Below are positions 54,634 to 63,752 of a stretch of DNA of 64,000 nt, one piece after another; position 1 is the stretch's first letter, and every line of letters begins with the position of its first letter. The stretch lies in NCBI RefSeq assembly GCF_900182815.1, contig NZ_FXUA01000002.1:744001-808000 (forward strand), read 5' to 3'. The notes below the pieces were generated by a model, which saw only the letters and a program-made list of their open reading frames with translations, did not search any database and was not told the origin of the DNA. This DNA comes from Algoriphagus winogradskyi. Its GTDB lineage: Bacteria; Bacteroidota; Bacteroidia; Cytophagales; Cyclobacteriaceae. The position numbers were made by a program, and so were the translations under genes.

Positions 54634-54819
54634 TTGTCGGAACCACTCCTAATCGTGATATTATTTCTTGGAACTGGATTTGCCCTTTCCCTGATCCAAG
54701 ATGCACACCTAAAAAAGCTCTTTCTTTCCAGAATGGGCTTTACATTGGTTAGCGTTGGTTCGTTTTGTTTTTTTCTGTTGGGATCTTTCGCTTCTTTGAA
54801 ATTCCTTTTTGGATTCTAG
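54634..54819 (+). CDS. Small two-helix membrane protein (61 aa)
   Basis: Starts at TTG. Two hydrophobic helices (LLIVILFLGTGFALSLI and FTLVSVGSFCFFLLGSFASL) with a short basic loop. No family recognised. Its 3' end overlaps the convergent small membrane protein by 4 nt. Not found after ardC copy 1. Confidence 0.4.
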   Translation: MSEPLLIVILFLGTGFALSLIQDAHLKKLFLSRMGFTLVSVGSFCFFLLGSFASLKFLFGF

Positions 54820-55016
54820 AGTTTATCCAGAATTTCTCTGATTAGCCTTTCTCTGTCTAGTTCCTTTTTTCTTTTTGCTCGTAGGCTCAGGATATAAAGG
54901 ATCCACACTCCCCAGGCAACTGCAAAAAGTGGAAATGGATTTTCTGCTCCCAATGCCCCAATCATTGCAATGAAGCTGATGAATAATGTACCTAAAAATT
55001 TTATTATTGGCCACAT
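54816..55016 (-). CDS. Small membrane protein, copy 2 (66 aa)
   Basis: Near-identical to the protein at 2044-2250: two membrane helices and the charged tail KRKKELDRERLIREILDKL. Same orientation relative to ardC in both places. Confidence 0.75.
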   Translation of the reverse strand: MWPIIKFLGTLFISFIAMIGALGAENPFPLFAVAWGVWILYILSLRAKRKKELDRERLIREILDKL

Positions 55017-55119
55017 AATCAGATGGTTTACTTGATGGTCTATAATACTAGTTTACGATTAATTTTCACAGAGAGTTCTTAAAAATGTAAATAAGTAAAG
55101 ATGTTTTTATATAAAAATA

Positions 55120-55887
55120 TTATTCATTGTGCTGATATAAATATTTCGTCATATTTGCTTCTTTAGCAAGGTTGTTCCACCTTTTCTCCAGAGTCCAATA
55201 TTTATCTCCAGGCTGGGCGTAAATCATATTTCTTAGATCATTTTCATCGTTTCCATCCGCCTTCATCCTAGAAAACATCATTTTTCTCTTATAGGATGCC
55301 CCAATTGAGGTATAGAATTCAAATTGCTCCCAAGGAAATGTGTCAACGGAATATGTGCCCAATTCCCTTTCGTTCAATTTGTGTATAAACCACTTTTTAA
55401 AATCAAGTAAATGCCGATTCGCATCTGAATATTTTTTTAGAGCCCTTTTTACATCATTGTCGAGATTATTTAGGTCATTCAAGAAATGAGCCCATTCGCC
55501 AAAATTCTTTCTTCGAATAGAGGCTATATTTTCAAGTTTATCTTTAAAGCTATTCGAGATCAATCCTTCTTTTGGATGATTAAGCAGAACTCTTAGGAAA
55601 CCCATTGTCAAATCTTCCTCAATTTTAAAAGCAGATTCAAAATCCTTATCAATTAATGAGGTAGCATGATCCCAAGGGTAATGCAAAATGATTTGTGGTT
55701 TAACTTTAACAATTTCTCGTATTGCCGCTTGTACCTCTGCTAGTTTTATTAGGTTATTTGGCGAAAATGCCAATTCCATTAATGAAAGCTTTGTGCATAC
55801 AAGGGTATATTGATTTGGGTCGGGAACCTGAATTGTATTTTTGCTCAATTCATACCAAATCATGGTATCACAAATAATTCTTGTCAT
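55120..55887 (-). CDS. PIN-domain-like protein
   Basis: 255 residues. The pattern of acidic residues fits a PIN-like nuclease: Asp in IICDTMIWYEL (about 6), Glu in LSLMELAFS (about 38), and Asp in NDENDLRNMIYAQPGDKYWT near 217-236. Longer than VapC toxins (about 130) and no antitoxin gene is adjacent. Divergent from the restriction-modification operon. Family assignment is by motif only. Confidence 0.5.
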   Translation of the reverse strand: MTRIICDTMIWYELSKNTIQVPDPNQYTLVCTKLSLMELAFSPNNLIKLAEVQAAIREIVKVKPQIILHYPWDHATSLIDKDFESAFKIEEDLTMGFLRVLLNHPKEGLISNSFKDKLENIASIRRKNFGEWAHFLNDLNNLDNDVKRALKKYSDANRHLLDFKKWFIHKLNERELGTYSVDTFPWEQFEFYTSIGASYKRKMMFSRMKADGNDENDLRNMIYAQPGDKYWTLEKRWNNLAKEANMTKYLYQHNE

Positions 55888-56176
55888 TGAGAGGAAGTTT
55901 TAGGGTCAATAAAATGTGAATATTTCAAATCGGCTAAAATTAACTTATTTCTTCTTTTCTCAGATTCCCAGATACTTACCTCTAACAGATATTTTTGAAA
56001 GGATGACACAATTTGTCAGTTTAAAGAGTGTATAAGTCAATCAGATCTTTGCTCACTAATTCTCTTGAACCGATTCTTAGTACTCATTAAATATGAAGTT
56101 TGTAATAAAAGGCCTATCTCAAAAAATGAGATAATTGGTTTTTTTCTCTATTTTTAGTTTCGGACTTATTAAAGAG

Positions 56177-56386
56177 ATGAACAGGATTAAAGAAGTGCTT
56201 GAGGAAAAGGGTATTACCCAAACTTGGCTGGCAGAGCAGCTGGGGAAAAGCTACAATATGGTCAATAGCTACGTCCAAAACCGTCAACAGCCCCGTTTGG
56301 AAATTCTTTTTGAAATCGCCAAAATCCTCCAAGTAAGCGCCAAAGATCTCCTGGTGGATCAAAATCCTGCAAATCAGTCCAATTGA
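56177..56386 (+). CDS. XRE-type regulator of the restriction-modification operon
   Basis: 69 residues, essentially one helix-turn-helix (KGITQTWLAEQLGKSYNMVNSYV) with the C-terminal VSAKDLLVDQ. The ATG at 56177 is preceded by AAAGAG; an upstream in-frame ATG at 56135 lies in the promoter. Starts 24 bp before mod and acts like a controller protein. Confidence 0.8.
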   Translation: MNRIKEVLEEKGITQTWLAEQLGKSYNMVNSYVQNRQQPRLEILFEIAKILQVSAKDLLVDQNPANQSN

Positions 56387-56410
56387 AAAACAGCAAAAGA
56401 TAAAAGACTA

Positions 56411-58396
56411 ATGTCAGATCATACTACACAAGAAATGGATGGAAAGAGCCTTTCACCCACTGAAGAAAAATTGAAGGCTTTGAGGGAAGTGCTTCCTGAG
56501 GTTTTTACCGAAAATCAGATCGATTGGGAAAAGCTCAAAGCCACTTTAGGTGAGAACATCAATTTTTCAAATGAACGCTATGTGCTCAATTGGGCGGGAA
56601 AAAGTGATGCTTTTAAAATTCTGCAAATCCCATCCACTAAAACTCTGGTTCCTGCCAAAGATGAAAGTGAAAATTTTGATGAAACCCAAAACATCTTCAT
56701 CGAAGGGGAGAACTTGGAAGTGCTGAAGGTGCTCCAGAAGAGCTACTTTGGGAAGGTCAAAATGATCTACATCGACCCTCCCTATAATACCGGTAATGAC
56801 TCTTTCATCTACCCTGACAAGTTTTCAGAAACTAAAGCTGAATATGAGAAGCGGGTAGGCGATAAGGACGAGGATGGTTACATGACGAAGGATGGTATGT
56901 TCAAAAAGAACAGCAAGGAAAATGGGCAGTATCATAGCAACTGGCTCAATATGATGATGCCGAGGCTCTATCTGGCCAAAAACCTACTTCGCCAAGATGG
57001 GGTGATCTTCGTTTCCATCGATGACAACGAAGTCCATAACCTCCGCCTTTTGATGGATGAGGTTTTTGGAGAGGAGAATTTTGTTGGACAGTTCATATGG
57101 CAATCGAAAAAAGGGGGAGGAAGTGATTCAACTACAGTAGTTCAAGATCACGAGTATGTAATTTGTTATTCAAAGTATATGCATTTTTTAAAAATTGGAA
57201 TGGTTGAAATTATTTCCGAACCACTTGATAAGAAAGATGACATTGGGGCATATAGACGGGGAAGAGAGCTGAATAAGTGGGGATCCAATTCGAGAAGAGT
57301 CGATAGGCCTACTATGTGGTTTCCTGTCCCTGGTCCGAAAGGTGAAGAAGTTTACCCAATAAAGAATGATGGAAGTGAAGGATGTTGGAGATTCGGTAAA
57401 GAAAACATGATGAATTTTGTCAAAAATGGAAATGTTGAGTTTGTAAAAAGAGATGATGGATCTTACGTTGTGTATGAAAAAATCAGGTCTGAAGAAAGTA
57501 GATTTAAGCCATATAGGACACTTTTAAAGGATGTTAATGCTACCTCTGAAGGATCAATGACTGTTAGGGATCTTTTTGACGGGGAAAAAGTGTTTTCGTT
57601 TCCAAAGCCACATTCTTTACTTAAGAACCTGTTTAGTATTGGTACAACAAGTTCGAAAGGGGAAATTATATTGGACTTTTTTGCTGGGAGTTCAAGCACA
57701 GCTCATGCAATTATGGATCTAAATAAAAGTGACGGAGGTCATCGAAAACACATCTGTGTGCAACTTCCAGAACTATGTGAGGAGAAAAGTGAGGCCTTTA
57801 GGGCAGGATATTCTACCATCGCGGATATTTCCAAGGAACGAATTCGCAGAGCGGCTAAAAAGATTCAAGGTGAAATTGATGAGGAAGTCAATTCGCTTAG
57901 CCAAAAAATCAAAAAGCTGGAAGGAGAGATTCCGACTGACGAGGCCAAAACAGAAATTGCAAGCCTCCAAGCACATATTCAATCGCTTCAATCCCAGGAT
58001 CTGGGTTTTAAGGTACTTAAGTTGGACGATAGCAATTTCAAGCAATGGAAGCAGCTTTCCGGTCACAGTGCCCAGGCTTTGGCCGAGCAGATCAAGCTCT
58101 TTGTTGATCCCGTAGCTGAGTCTGCCACTGAAGAAAGCATGGTCTATGAGCTCCTCCTTAAGAGCGGGAAAGATCTCAATAGCCAAATTGAGAAAAGATC
58201 AGATGCCTACTGGATCAATGGAAAAGAGCTAATCTTGATCTTGGACAAAGTTCCCGAAGACACGATCAAAGAAGTGATCGATGCAAAGCCCTCCAAGGTC
58301 ATTGCTTTGGATAGGATCTTTAAGGAGAATGATCAGCTGAAAACCAATACTGTCCTGCAAATGAGAGATGCGGGGATAGAATTCAAGACGATTTAA
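56411..58396 (+). CDS. mod: Type III DNA methyltransferase (Mod)
   Basis: 661 residues. Beta-class N6-adenine methyltransferase: catalytic DPPYNTGND (about 121-129) precedes the SAM-binding DFFAGSSSTAHA (about 420-431). Target-recognition domain between about 225 and 410, where the DNA is visibly more AT-rich than on either side. Coiled-coil near 480-540. Modifies one strand and directs Res. Confidence 0.9.
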   Translation: MSDHTTQEMDGKSLSPTEEKLKALREVLPEVFTENQIDWEKLKATLGENINFSNERYVLNWAGKSDAFKILQIPSTKTLVPAKDESENFDETQNIFIEGENLEVLKVLQKSYFGKVKMIYIDPPYNTGNDSFIYPDKFSETKAEYEKRVGDKDEDGYMTKDGMFKKNSKENGQYHSNWLNMMMPRLYLAKNLLRQDGVIFVSIDDNEVHNLRLLMDEVFGEENFVGQFIWQSKKGGGSDSTTVVQDHEYVICYSKYMHFLKIGMVEIISEPLDKKDDIGAYRRGRELNKWGSNSRRVDRPTMWFPVPGPKGEEVYPIKNDGSEGCWRFGKENMMNFVKNGNVEFVKRDDGSYVVYEKIRSEESRFKPYRTLLKDVNATSEGSMTVRDLFDGEKVFSFPKPHSLLKNLFSIGTTSSKGEIILDFFAGSSSTAHAIMDLNKSDGGHRKHICVQLPELCEEKSEAFRAGYSTIADISKERIRRAAKKIQGEIDEEVNSLSQKIKKLEGEIPTDEAKTEIASLQAHIQSLQSQDLGFKVLKLDDSNFKQWKQLSGHSAQALAEQIKLFVDPVAESATEESMVYELLLKSGKDLNSQIEKRSDAYWINGKELILILDKVPEDTIKEVIDAKPSKVIALDRIFKENDQLKTNTVLQMRDAGIEFKTI

Positions 58397-58399
58397 TAC

Positions 58400-59413
58400 A
58401 TGGAGTTACTTGCTTATCAGTCACTTTTTAGTGACATCAAACAAAAAATCCAAAGATCTCAGGTCAAGGCAGCTGTAGCAGTCAATTCTGAGATGATTCT
58501 ATTGTATTGGGAGATTGGTAAATCCATCGCTGAAAAGCAAAGCCAAGAGGGTTGGTCTGCCGGTGTGATACCTCAATTGTCCAAAGACTTGCAAAAGGAT
58601 CTTCCCGGCACCAAGGGTTTTTCGGAAAGAAACTTAGGTAGGATGTTGGCCTTTTACAGGGAATATCCAGAAGCTTCAATTTTGCCACAGCTTGTGGCAA
58701 AATTGCCTTGGGGTCACAATATCCTCCTGATCGAGAAAATCAAAGAAAAGGAACTCCGGTTTTGGTATGCGGAACAATGCATCGCCAACAATTGGAGCAG
58801 AGATATATTGGATACCCAGGTCAAAACCAATTTGTTTGGTCGGATAGGTAATTCAGTCAATAACTTTGAAGAAACCTTGCCTGCGCCACTTTCAGATCTT
58901 GCAAATCAAACACTGAAAGATCCCTATATTTTTGATTTTCTTACACTGGACGCACAACATCGAGAGCGGGATATTGAAAAACAATTGATCCAGCATATCA
59001 CCCAATTCCTATTGGAGCTTGGGAAGGGTTTTGCCTTCATAGGAAACCAGTATCACTTAAAAGTTGCCGAAAGTGATTACTATCTGGACCTGCTTTTTTA
59101 TCATACCCGCCTAAAATGCTATGTGGTAATAGAGCTGAAAAACACACGATTTATCCCTGAATATGCAGGAAAGTTAAATTTCTATTTGTCGGCAGTAGAT
59201 AGCTTGGTCAAGGATGTTGCAGACAATCCTACAATCGGGATATTGCTATGCAAAGACAAAAGTAACATTGAGGTGGAATTTGCCCTCAGAGACATCAACA
59301 AGCCCATGGGAGTGAGTGAGCTTAAATTGGTCGAAAACTTACCGGATAATCTCAAGAGCAGTCTTCCGACTATTGAAGAAATTGAAGTGGAATTTGATAA
59401 GATGAAGAAATGA
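58400..59413 (+). CDS. DUF1016 / YhcG-type PD-(D/E)xK nuclease
   Basis: 337 residues. N-terminal helical DUF1016 domain (AVNSEMILLYWEIGKSI, GFSERNLGRMLAFYREYP) and C-terminal nuclease core (YYLDLLFYHTRLKCYVVIELK, Asp and ELK motif near 230-250). Sits between mod and res, 3 nt after mod, and overlaps res by 4 nt. Probably an accessory nuclease of the operon. Confidence 0.85.
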   Translation: MELLAYQSLFSDIKQKIQRSQVKAAVAVNSEMILLYWEIGKSIAEKQSQEGWSAGVIPQLSKDLQKDLPGTKGFSERNLGRMLAFYREYPEASILPQLVAKLPWGHNILLIEKIKEKELRFWYAEQCIANNWSRDILDTQVKTNLFGRIGNSVNNFEETLPAPLSDLANQTLKDPYIFDFLTLDAQHRERDIEKQLIQHITQFLLELGKGFAFIGNQYHLKVAESDYYLDLLFYHTRLKCYVVIELKNTRFIPEYAGKLNFYLSAVDSLVKDVADNPTIGILLCKDKSNIEVEFALRDINKPMGVSELKLVENLPDNLKSSLPTIEEIEVEFDKMKK

Positions 59414-62064
59414 AGCTAAGCTTTGAGTCAAACCTAGAACATCAGCTAAAAGCTGTCAAGTCCATTACCGATATTTTTGAGGGGCAGCCTTTGGAGGATT
59501 CATTAGTAGAGTTCAATCTCAAGGAAGAAGGAACACTGAACTTGATCAATGGGGTCAGCAATAACCTTGTTCTTTCCGAAGAGCAAATTCTGGCTAATCT
59601 GAAACAAGTACAATCAGAGAATGACTTGCCTCTCTCTACGAGGTTGGACGGCATGCACTTTTCCGTGGAAATGGAGACAGGAACGGGTAAAACATACGTT
59701 TATCTGAGATCTATTTATGAATTGAACAAACTATACGGTTTCAAGAAATTCGTCATCGTGGTGCCCTCTGTGCCAATCAGAGAAGGAGTTTTGAAAAATC
59801 TGGAAATTACCCACGAACATTTTCAAACGCTCTATGACAATACTCCGCTCAATTTCCAAGTTTATGATAGCTCTAAGGTTTCATCCTTGAGAGGCTTTGC
59901 GACCACAAACACAATTGAAGTTCTGGTGATCAATATTGATTCCTTTTCAAAGGATGAGAACATCATCAATAAGCCCAATGACAAGTTGAATGGCCAAAAA
60001 CCATTGGAGTTTATCCAATCAACTCATCCAGTGGTGATTGTAGATGAGCCACAAAATATGGAGACAGAGAAAAGAACTGTAGCAATTGAAAATTTGCAAG
60101 GTTTGTGTACGCTCAGATATTCTGCTACCCATCGAAATCAATACAATCTTTGCTATAGTTTAAACCCTGTGAAAGCCTATGATTTGGGATTAGTGAAGCA
60201 AATCGAAGTTGATTCAGTGATGGAAGAAAATGCCTTTAATAATGCATTTATATCCGTAGAAGCGGTCAAAGCAACCAAAACAAAAGTCACTGCAAAGCTT
60301 GCTATAAATAGCAATGAAAAAGGCGGAGTGAGAAAGAAATCTGTAACTGTCGCAGTAGGAGATGATTTATACGAGCTTTCTAATGAGAGAGAGGTTTACG
60401 CTGATGGATATCTGATTGAAGAAATAGATGCAGCGAATAACTGTATCACAATTTCCAATGGGAATATCATTTATAAAGGAGATAGCCAGGGTGGTTTGAC
60501 TGAAGAAGTGATGAAGTTCCAAATCCGTAAAACTGTTGAAGAGCATCTAAAAAAGGAGAAGCTTCTCAACAAGCAGGGCATCAAAGTGCTCTCACTATTT
60601 TTTATTGATAAAGTTGCTAACTATAGGCAGTATGATGCTTCCGGTATTCCTACCCAAGGAAAGTTTGCACAATGGTTTGAGGAGATCTATTTGGATTTTA
60701 TGACTAAGCCTACATTTAAAGAGTTGGATAAATTTCCACTGAAGGATGTGCATAATGGCTACTTTTCCCAAGACAATAAGGGAAGGATAAAGGATACCTC
60801 GGGTGAAACCAAAGCGGATGATGATACCTACAGTCTGATCATGAAGGACAAGGAAAAATTGCTTGGACTGACCAATCCGCTTCGATTTATTTTCTCACAT
60901 TCTGCTTTGAGGGAAGGTTGGGACAATCCCAATGTATTTCAGATATGTACCTTAAATGAAACAAAATCCGAAATCAAGAAGCGCCAGGAAATCGGAAGAG
61001 GTCTCAGACTTGCTGTAGATCAGGACGGAAAAAGAACCTATGACCGGAATATCAATAGACTGACGGTAATTGCGAATGAATCCTATGAAGATTTTGCCAA
61101 TAGTCTTCAACAGGAAATCGAGGATGAATGCGGTGTGTCATTTGCCGGACGAGTCAAGAACAAACAAACCCGCATGGCAATCAAATACAGGAAGGGCTTT
61201 GAGGCGGATCCGGCATTTTTGGATATCTGGGAAAAGCTCAAAAAACGCACCACGTACAAAGTGGATTATAAAACGGAGGATCTGATTGACAAAGCAGCAA
61301 AGCAACTTAAAGACCTTCCAAAAATCAACGCCCCATCTATTCGATCTACTAAAGTTAGGATCAATATGGGTACAGCGGGAGTAGAAACAGAATATGCTGG
61401 TGACAAACTGGAATCATATGGTGGTTATTCCTGGAAGATTCCAGATGTTTTGGGCTATATCCAAAGTAAAACTGAACTGACAAGAACCACTATTGAGCAA
61501 ATCCTGGTTCAGTCTGGAAGGATAGAAGATATCTTGATTAATCCGCAATTGTTTTTGGATTTATCCATTCAGACTATCAAGAGGGTTCTACATTACCTGA
61601 TGATAGATGGAATTAAATATCAAAAGATTGGTACCAAGGAATATGAAATGTCCCTTTTTGAATCTCAGGAACTGGAAATATATTTGAATACCTTTTCCTA
61701 CAAGGTAAAGGACTCTTCAAAAACCATTTATGAAGAATATATCCCTCTGGATTCAGGTGTTGAGAGTCAATTTGCCCAGGATTGCGAAAGCAGCGAACAA
61801 GTAAAGTTTTATTTCAAATTGCCTAACTGGTTCAAAATCCCAACGCCAATAGGAAATTATAATCCAGACTGGGCGGTAGTATTTGAAAATGAGGAAAAGA
61901 TCTATTTCGTCGCCGAAACCAAGGATACAGGAACGCCTGTCGTTGATGTTTATAGATTAAGTCCCGATGAACAAATGAAAATTAAATGCGGCAAAGCTCA
62001 TTTCGAAGAATTTAAAGATCTGGAATATAGGGTAGTCAGTAGAGTGGGGCAGTTGGTGGATTAG
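59410..62064 (+). CDS. res: Type III restriction enzyme, Res subunit
   Basis: 884 residues. Superfamily 2 helicase: Walker A ETGTGKTYVYL (about 94-104), DEPQ box VVIVDEPQNME (about 210-220), motif III SATHR and motif VI QEIGRGLRLAV (about 525). C-terminal endonuclease domain with NPDWAVVF and FVAETKDTG (about 818-840). Works with Mod. Confidence 0.9.
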   Translation: MKLSFESNLEHQLKAVKSITDIFEGQPLEDSLVEFNLKEEGTLNLINGVSNNLVLSEEQILANLKQVQSENDLPLSTRLDGMHFSVEMETGTGKTYVYLRSIYELNKLYGFKKFVIVVPSVPIREGVLKNLEITHEHFQTLYDNTPLNFQVYDSSKVSSLRGFATTNTIEVLVINIDSFSKDENIINKPNDKLNGQKPLEFIQSTHPVVIVDEPQNMETEKRTVAIENLQGLCTLRYSATHRNQYNLCYSLNPVKAYDLGLVKQIEVDSVMEENAFNNAFISVEAVKATKTKVTAKLAINSNEKGGVRKKSVTVAVGDDLYELSNEREVYADGYLIEEIDAANNCITISNGNIIYKGDSQGGLTEEVMKFQIRKTVEEHLKKEKLLNKQGIKVLSLFFIDKVANYRQYDASGIPTQGKFAQWFEEIYLDFMTKPTFKELDKFPLKDVHNGYFSQDNKGRIKDTSGETKADDDTYSLIMKDKEKLLGLTNPLRFIFSHSALREGWDNPNVFQICTLNETKSEIKKRQEIGRGLRLAVDQDGKRTYDRNINRLTVIANESYEDFANSLQQEIEDECGVSFAGRVKNKQTRMAIKYRKGFEADPAFLDIWEKLKKRTTYKVDYKTEDLIDKAAKQLKDLPKINAPSIRSTKVRINMGTAGVETEYAGDKLESYGGYSWKIPDVLGYIQSKTELTRTTIEQILVQSGRIEDILINPQLFLDLSIQTIKRVLHYLMIDGIKYQKIGTKEYEMSLFESQELEIYLNTFSYKVKDSSKTIYEEYIPLDSGVESQFAQDCESSEQVKFYFKLPNWFKIPTPIGNYNPDWAVVFENEEKIYFVAETKDTGTPVVDVYRLSPDEQMKIKCGKAHFEEFKDLEYRVVSRVGQLVD

Positions 62065-62088
62065 GGATTAATGATAATTCAATATTGA

Positions 62089-63741
62089 ATGACAAGATTA
62101 GCTCCAATGGCTACCGAAATTCTACAATACTCTTCCTTTTTCAATGAAGATCCTCCATCTCGTATTTCTTTATTAGAAGGGTTATCGAAAGATGCAATTT
62201 TGTATGAATTGGCATATCTCAACCATCTTATAAAACCCAAAAACAGAATTTTCTTTGATACTAGTTTCGATACGCAAAAGGAGATATTAAAACACCTTTT
62301 GAAATCTGATGTACTCTATACGCTTTACTTTAGGGATTTTGTAAATCACTTTCATGGGAAATCATCTCCAATAATTTTTTTTAGAGGGACCTTTTTATAT
62401 GCAATTGAAGAGATTTATCAAAGTGATGAAGTTAATTCAATCGATGGATTTAAATTTGAAAATGTAGGTCAGTGGGAAAGGCTTTTTAAATATTTATTAG
62501 CGGTAAATACAGAGCTACTTAAATTAAAATCCAAATCAAAAGAAGCGGATGAGAATCCAACTTTTGAAAATTTGAACCCAGCAACATTGCCAATAAATGA
62601 GTTATTGTTGGAAATAAACCCTGTATTTACGGTCTATCGGAGTTTTTCCATGTTTGATTTTTTCCTAAAGACCGAAAAGTATTCGGAAAACTTGATTCAA
62701 TATTTTAACAAAACCTATGGATGCATGCCGAAAGAATTTGTTCAAAGAATTCAAAGCGTAATCATGCACGAATCTTATGAAGATAAGAAGTTTGGTTTCT
62801 GGTACCCCTCAAATGGAGAAGATCCATTTTTAGAGACTTTAAGTAGAAAGACAAAAAGTAAAGTTATCCTTAAGTTTATTGGGATTAGAAAATCTCCATT
62901 GATTAAAGTAAGCAATAATGAATATTTACTTTCAGATTCTATTCTTTTGATAGAAAAATGCTGTTCTCAATTTTTGAATGACTTTTGGTTTGATTTCTTA
63001 AAAAGGAACTACAAAGAAATTGACGAGCAAAATAGGGCAATAGAAGAATTTTCCGGGTATTTTGGGAGGTTCTTTGAACAATACTGTTGTGGGATTTTGA
63101 GAAGGATATTTGAAGAATATGAGCATTCAATTTTTTTATCTCTCGATCAACTAGCTATTCCAGATTCAAAGGGAGGAAGCGAATTTTCGGATTTTTATTT
63201 TCGCTATAATAACAAAATTATTGTGGGTCAAATTAAGAGCGGGAGCCTCAATGACAAGTCTAAATATGGTGGGGATATTGAAAGTTTATATCAAAAAGGA
63301 AGAGAGGAGTTTTTCAGCCGTTTTGGGGTGGACCAATTGGCGAAGTCTGTCTCAACTTTATTGGAAAAGGCACCTTTGTTTGACAAAGGATTTCCGGTAG
63401 GTAAACAGATCCATGTTTTCCCTTTGTTAGTTGTTAATGAGAAGGTTTTTCAAACAGCATTATTTGCAGATGTTTTTAGTGATCGATTTGAAGAATTAAC
63501 TAAGGGCTTGATTAACAAAAAGGTATGTGTTAAAAGGATGTTGTTAACTCATGTTTCGGATTGGGAAAATTCAGAAGCCTATCTAACTGAATCACCAAGA
63601 AGGATCTGGGGAATGTTTGATAGTCATTTCCGGGATAAAAAATTTGTCCCTGCATTCTCAAACACGATAAACAAACTTATTCCTGTTCAGAAGCGTATTC
63701 CCAACGGTTTTGCGGAACGATTCTTAAAGTTTCTTCGATGA
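62089..63741 (+). CDS. Hypothetical nuclease-like protein in the type III R-M operon
   Basis: 550 residues, no family recognised. The C-terminal part has a PD-(D/E)xK-like arrangement: SEFSDFYFRYNNKIIVGQIKSG (about 363-384; acidic, then Q-x-K). The N-terminal 330 residues are mixed alpha/beta. More AT-rich than res, suggesting separate origin. Starts 25 nt after res. The ATG at 62107 is an alternative start. Confidence 0.6.
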   Translation: MTRLAPMATEILQYSSFFNEDPPSRISLLEGLSKDAILYELAYLNHLIKPKNRIFFDTSFDTQKEILKHLLKSDVLYTLYFRDFVNHFHGKSSPIIFFRGTFLYAIEEIYQSDEVNSIDGFKFENVGQWERLFKYLLAVNTELLKLKSKSKEADENPTFENLNPATLPINELLLEINPVFTVYRSFSMFDFFLKTEKYSENLIQYFNKTYGCMPKEFVQRIQSVIMHESYEDKKFGFWYPSNGEDPFLETLSRKTKSKVILKFIGIRKSPLIKVSNNEYLLSDSILLIEKCCSQFLNDFWFDFLKRNYKEIDEQNRAIEEFSGYFGRFFEQYCCGILRRIFEEYEHSIFLSLDQLAIPDSKGGSEFSDFYFRYNNKIIVGQIKSGSLNDKSKYGGDIESLYQKGREEFFSRFGVDQLAKSVSTLLEKAPLFDKGFPVGKQIHVFPLLVVNEKVFQTALFADVFSDRFEELTKGLINKKVCVKRMLLTHVSDWENSEAYLTESPRRIWGMFDSHFRDKKFVPAFSNTINKLIPVQKRIPNGFAERFLKFLR

Positions 63742-63752
63742 TATGCTAGAAT

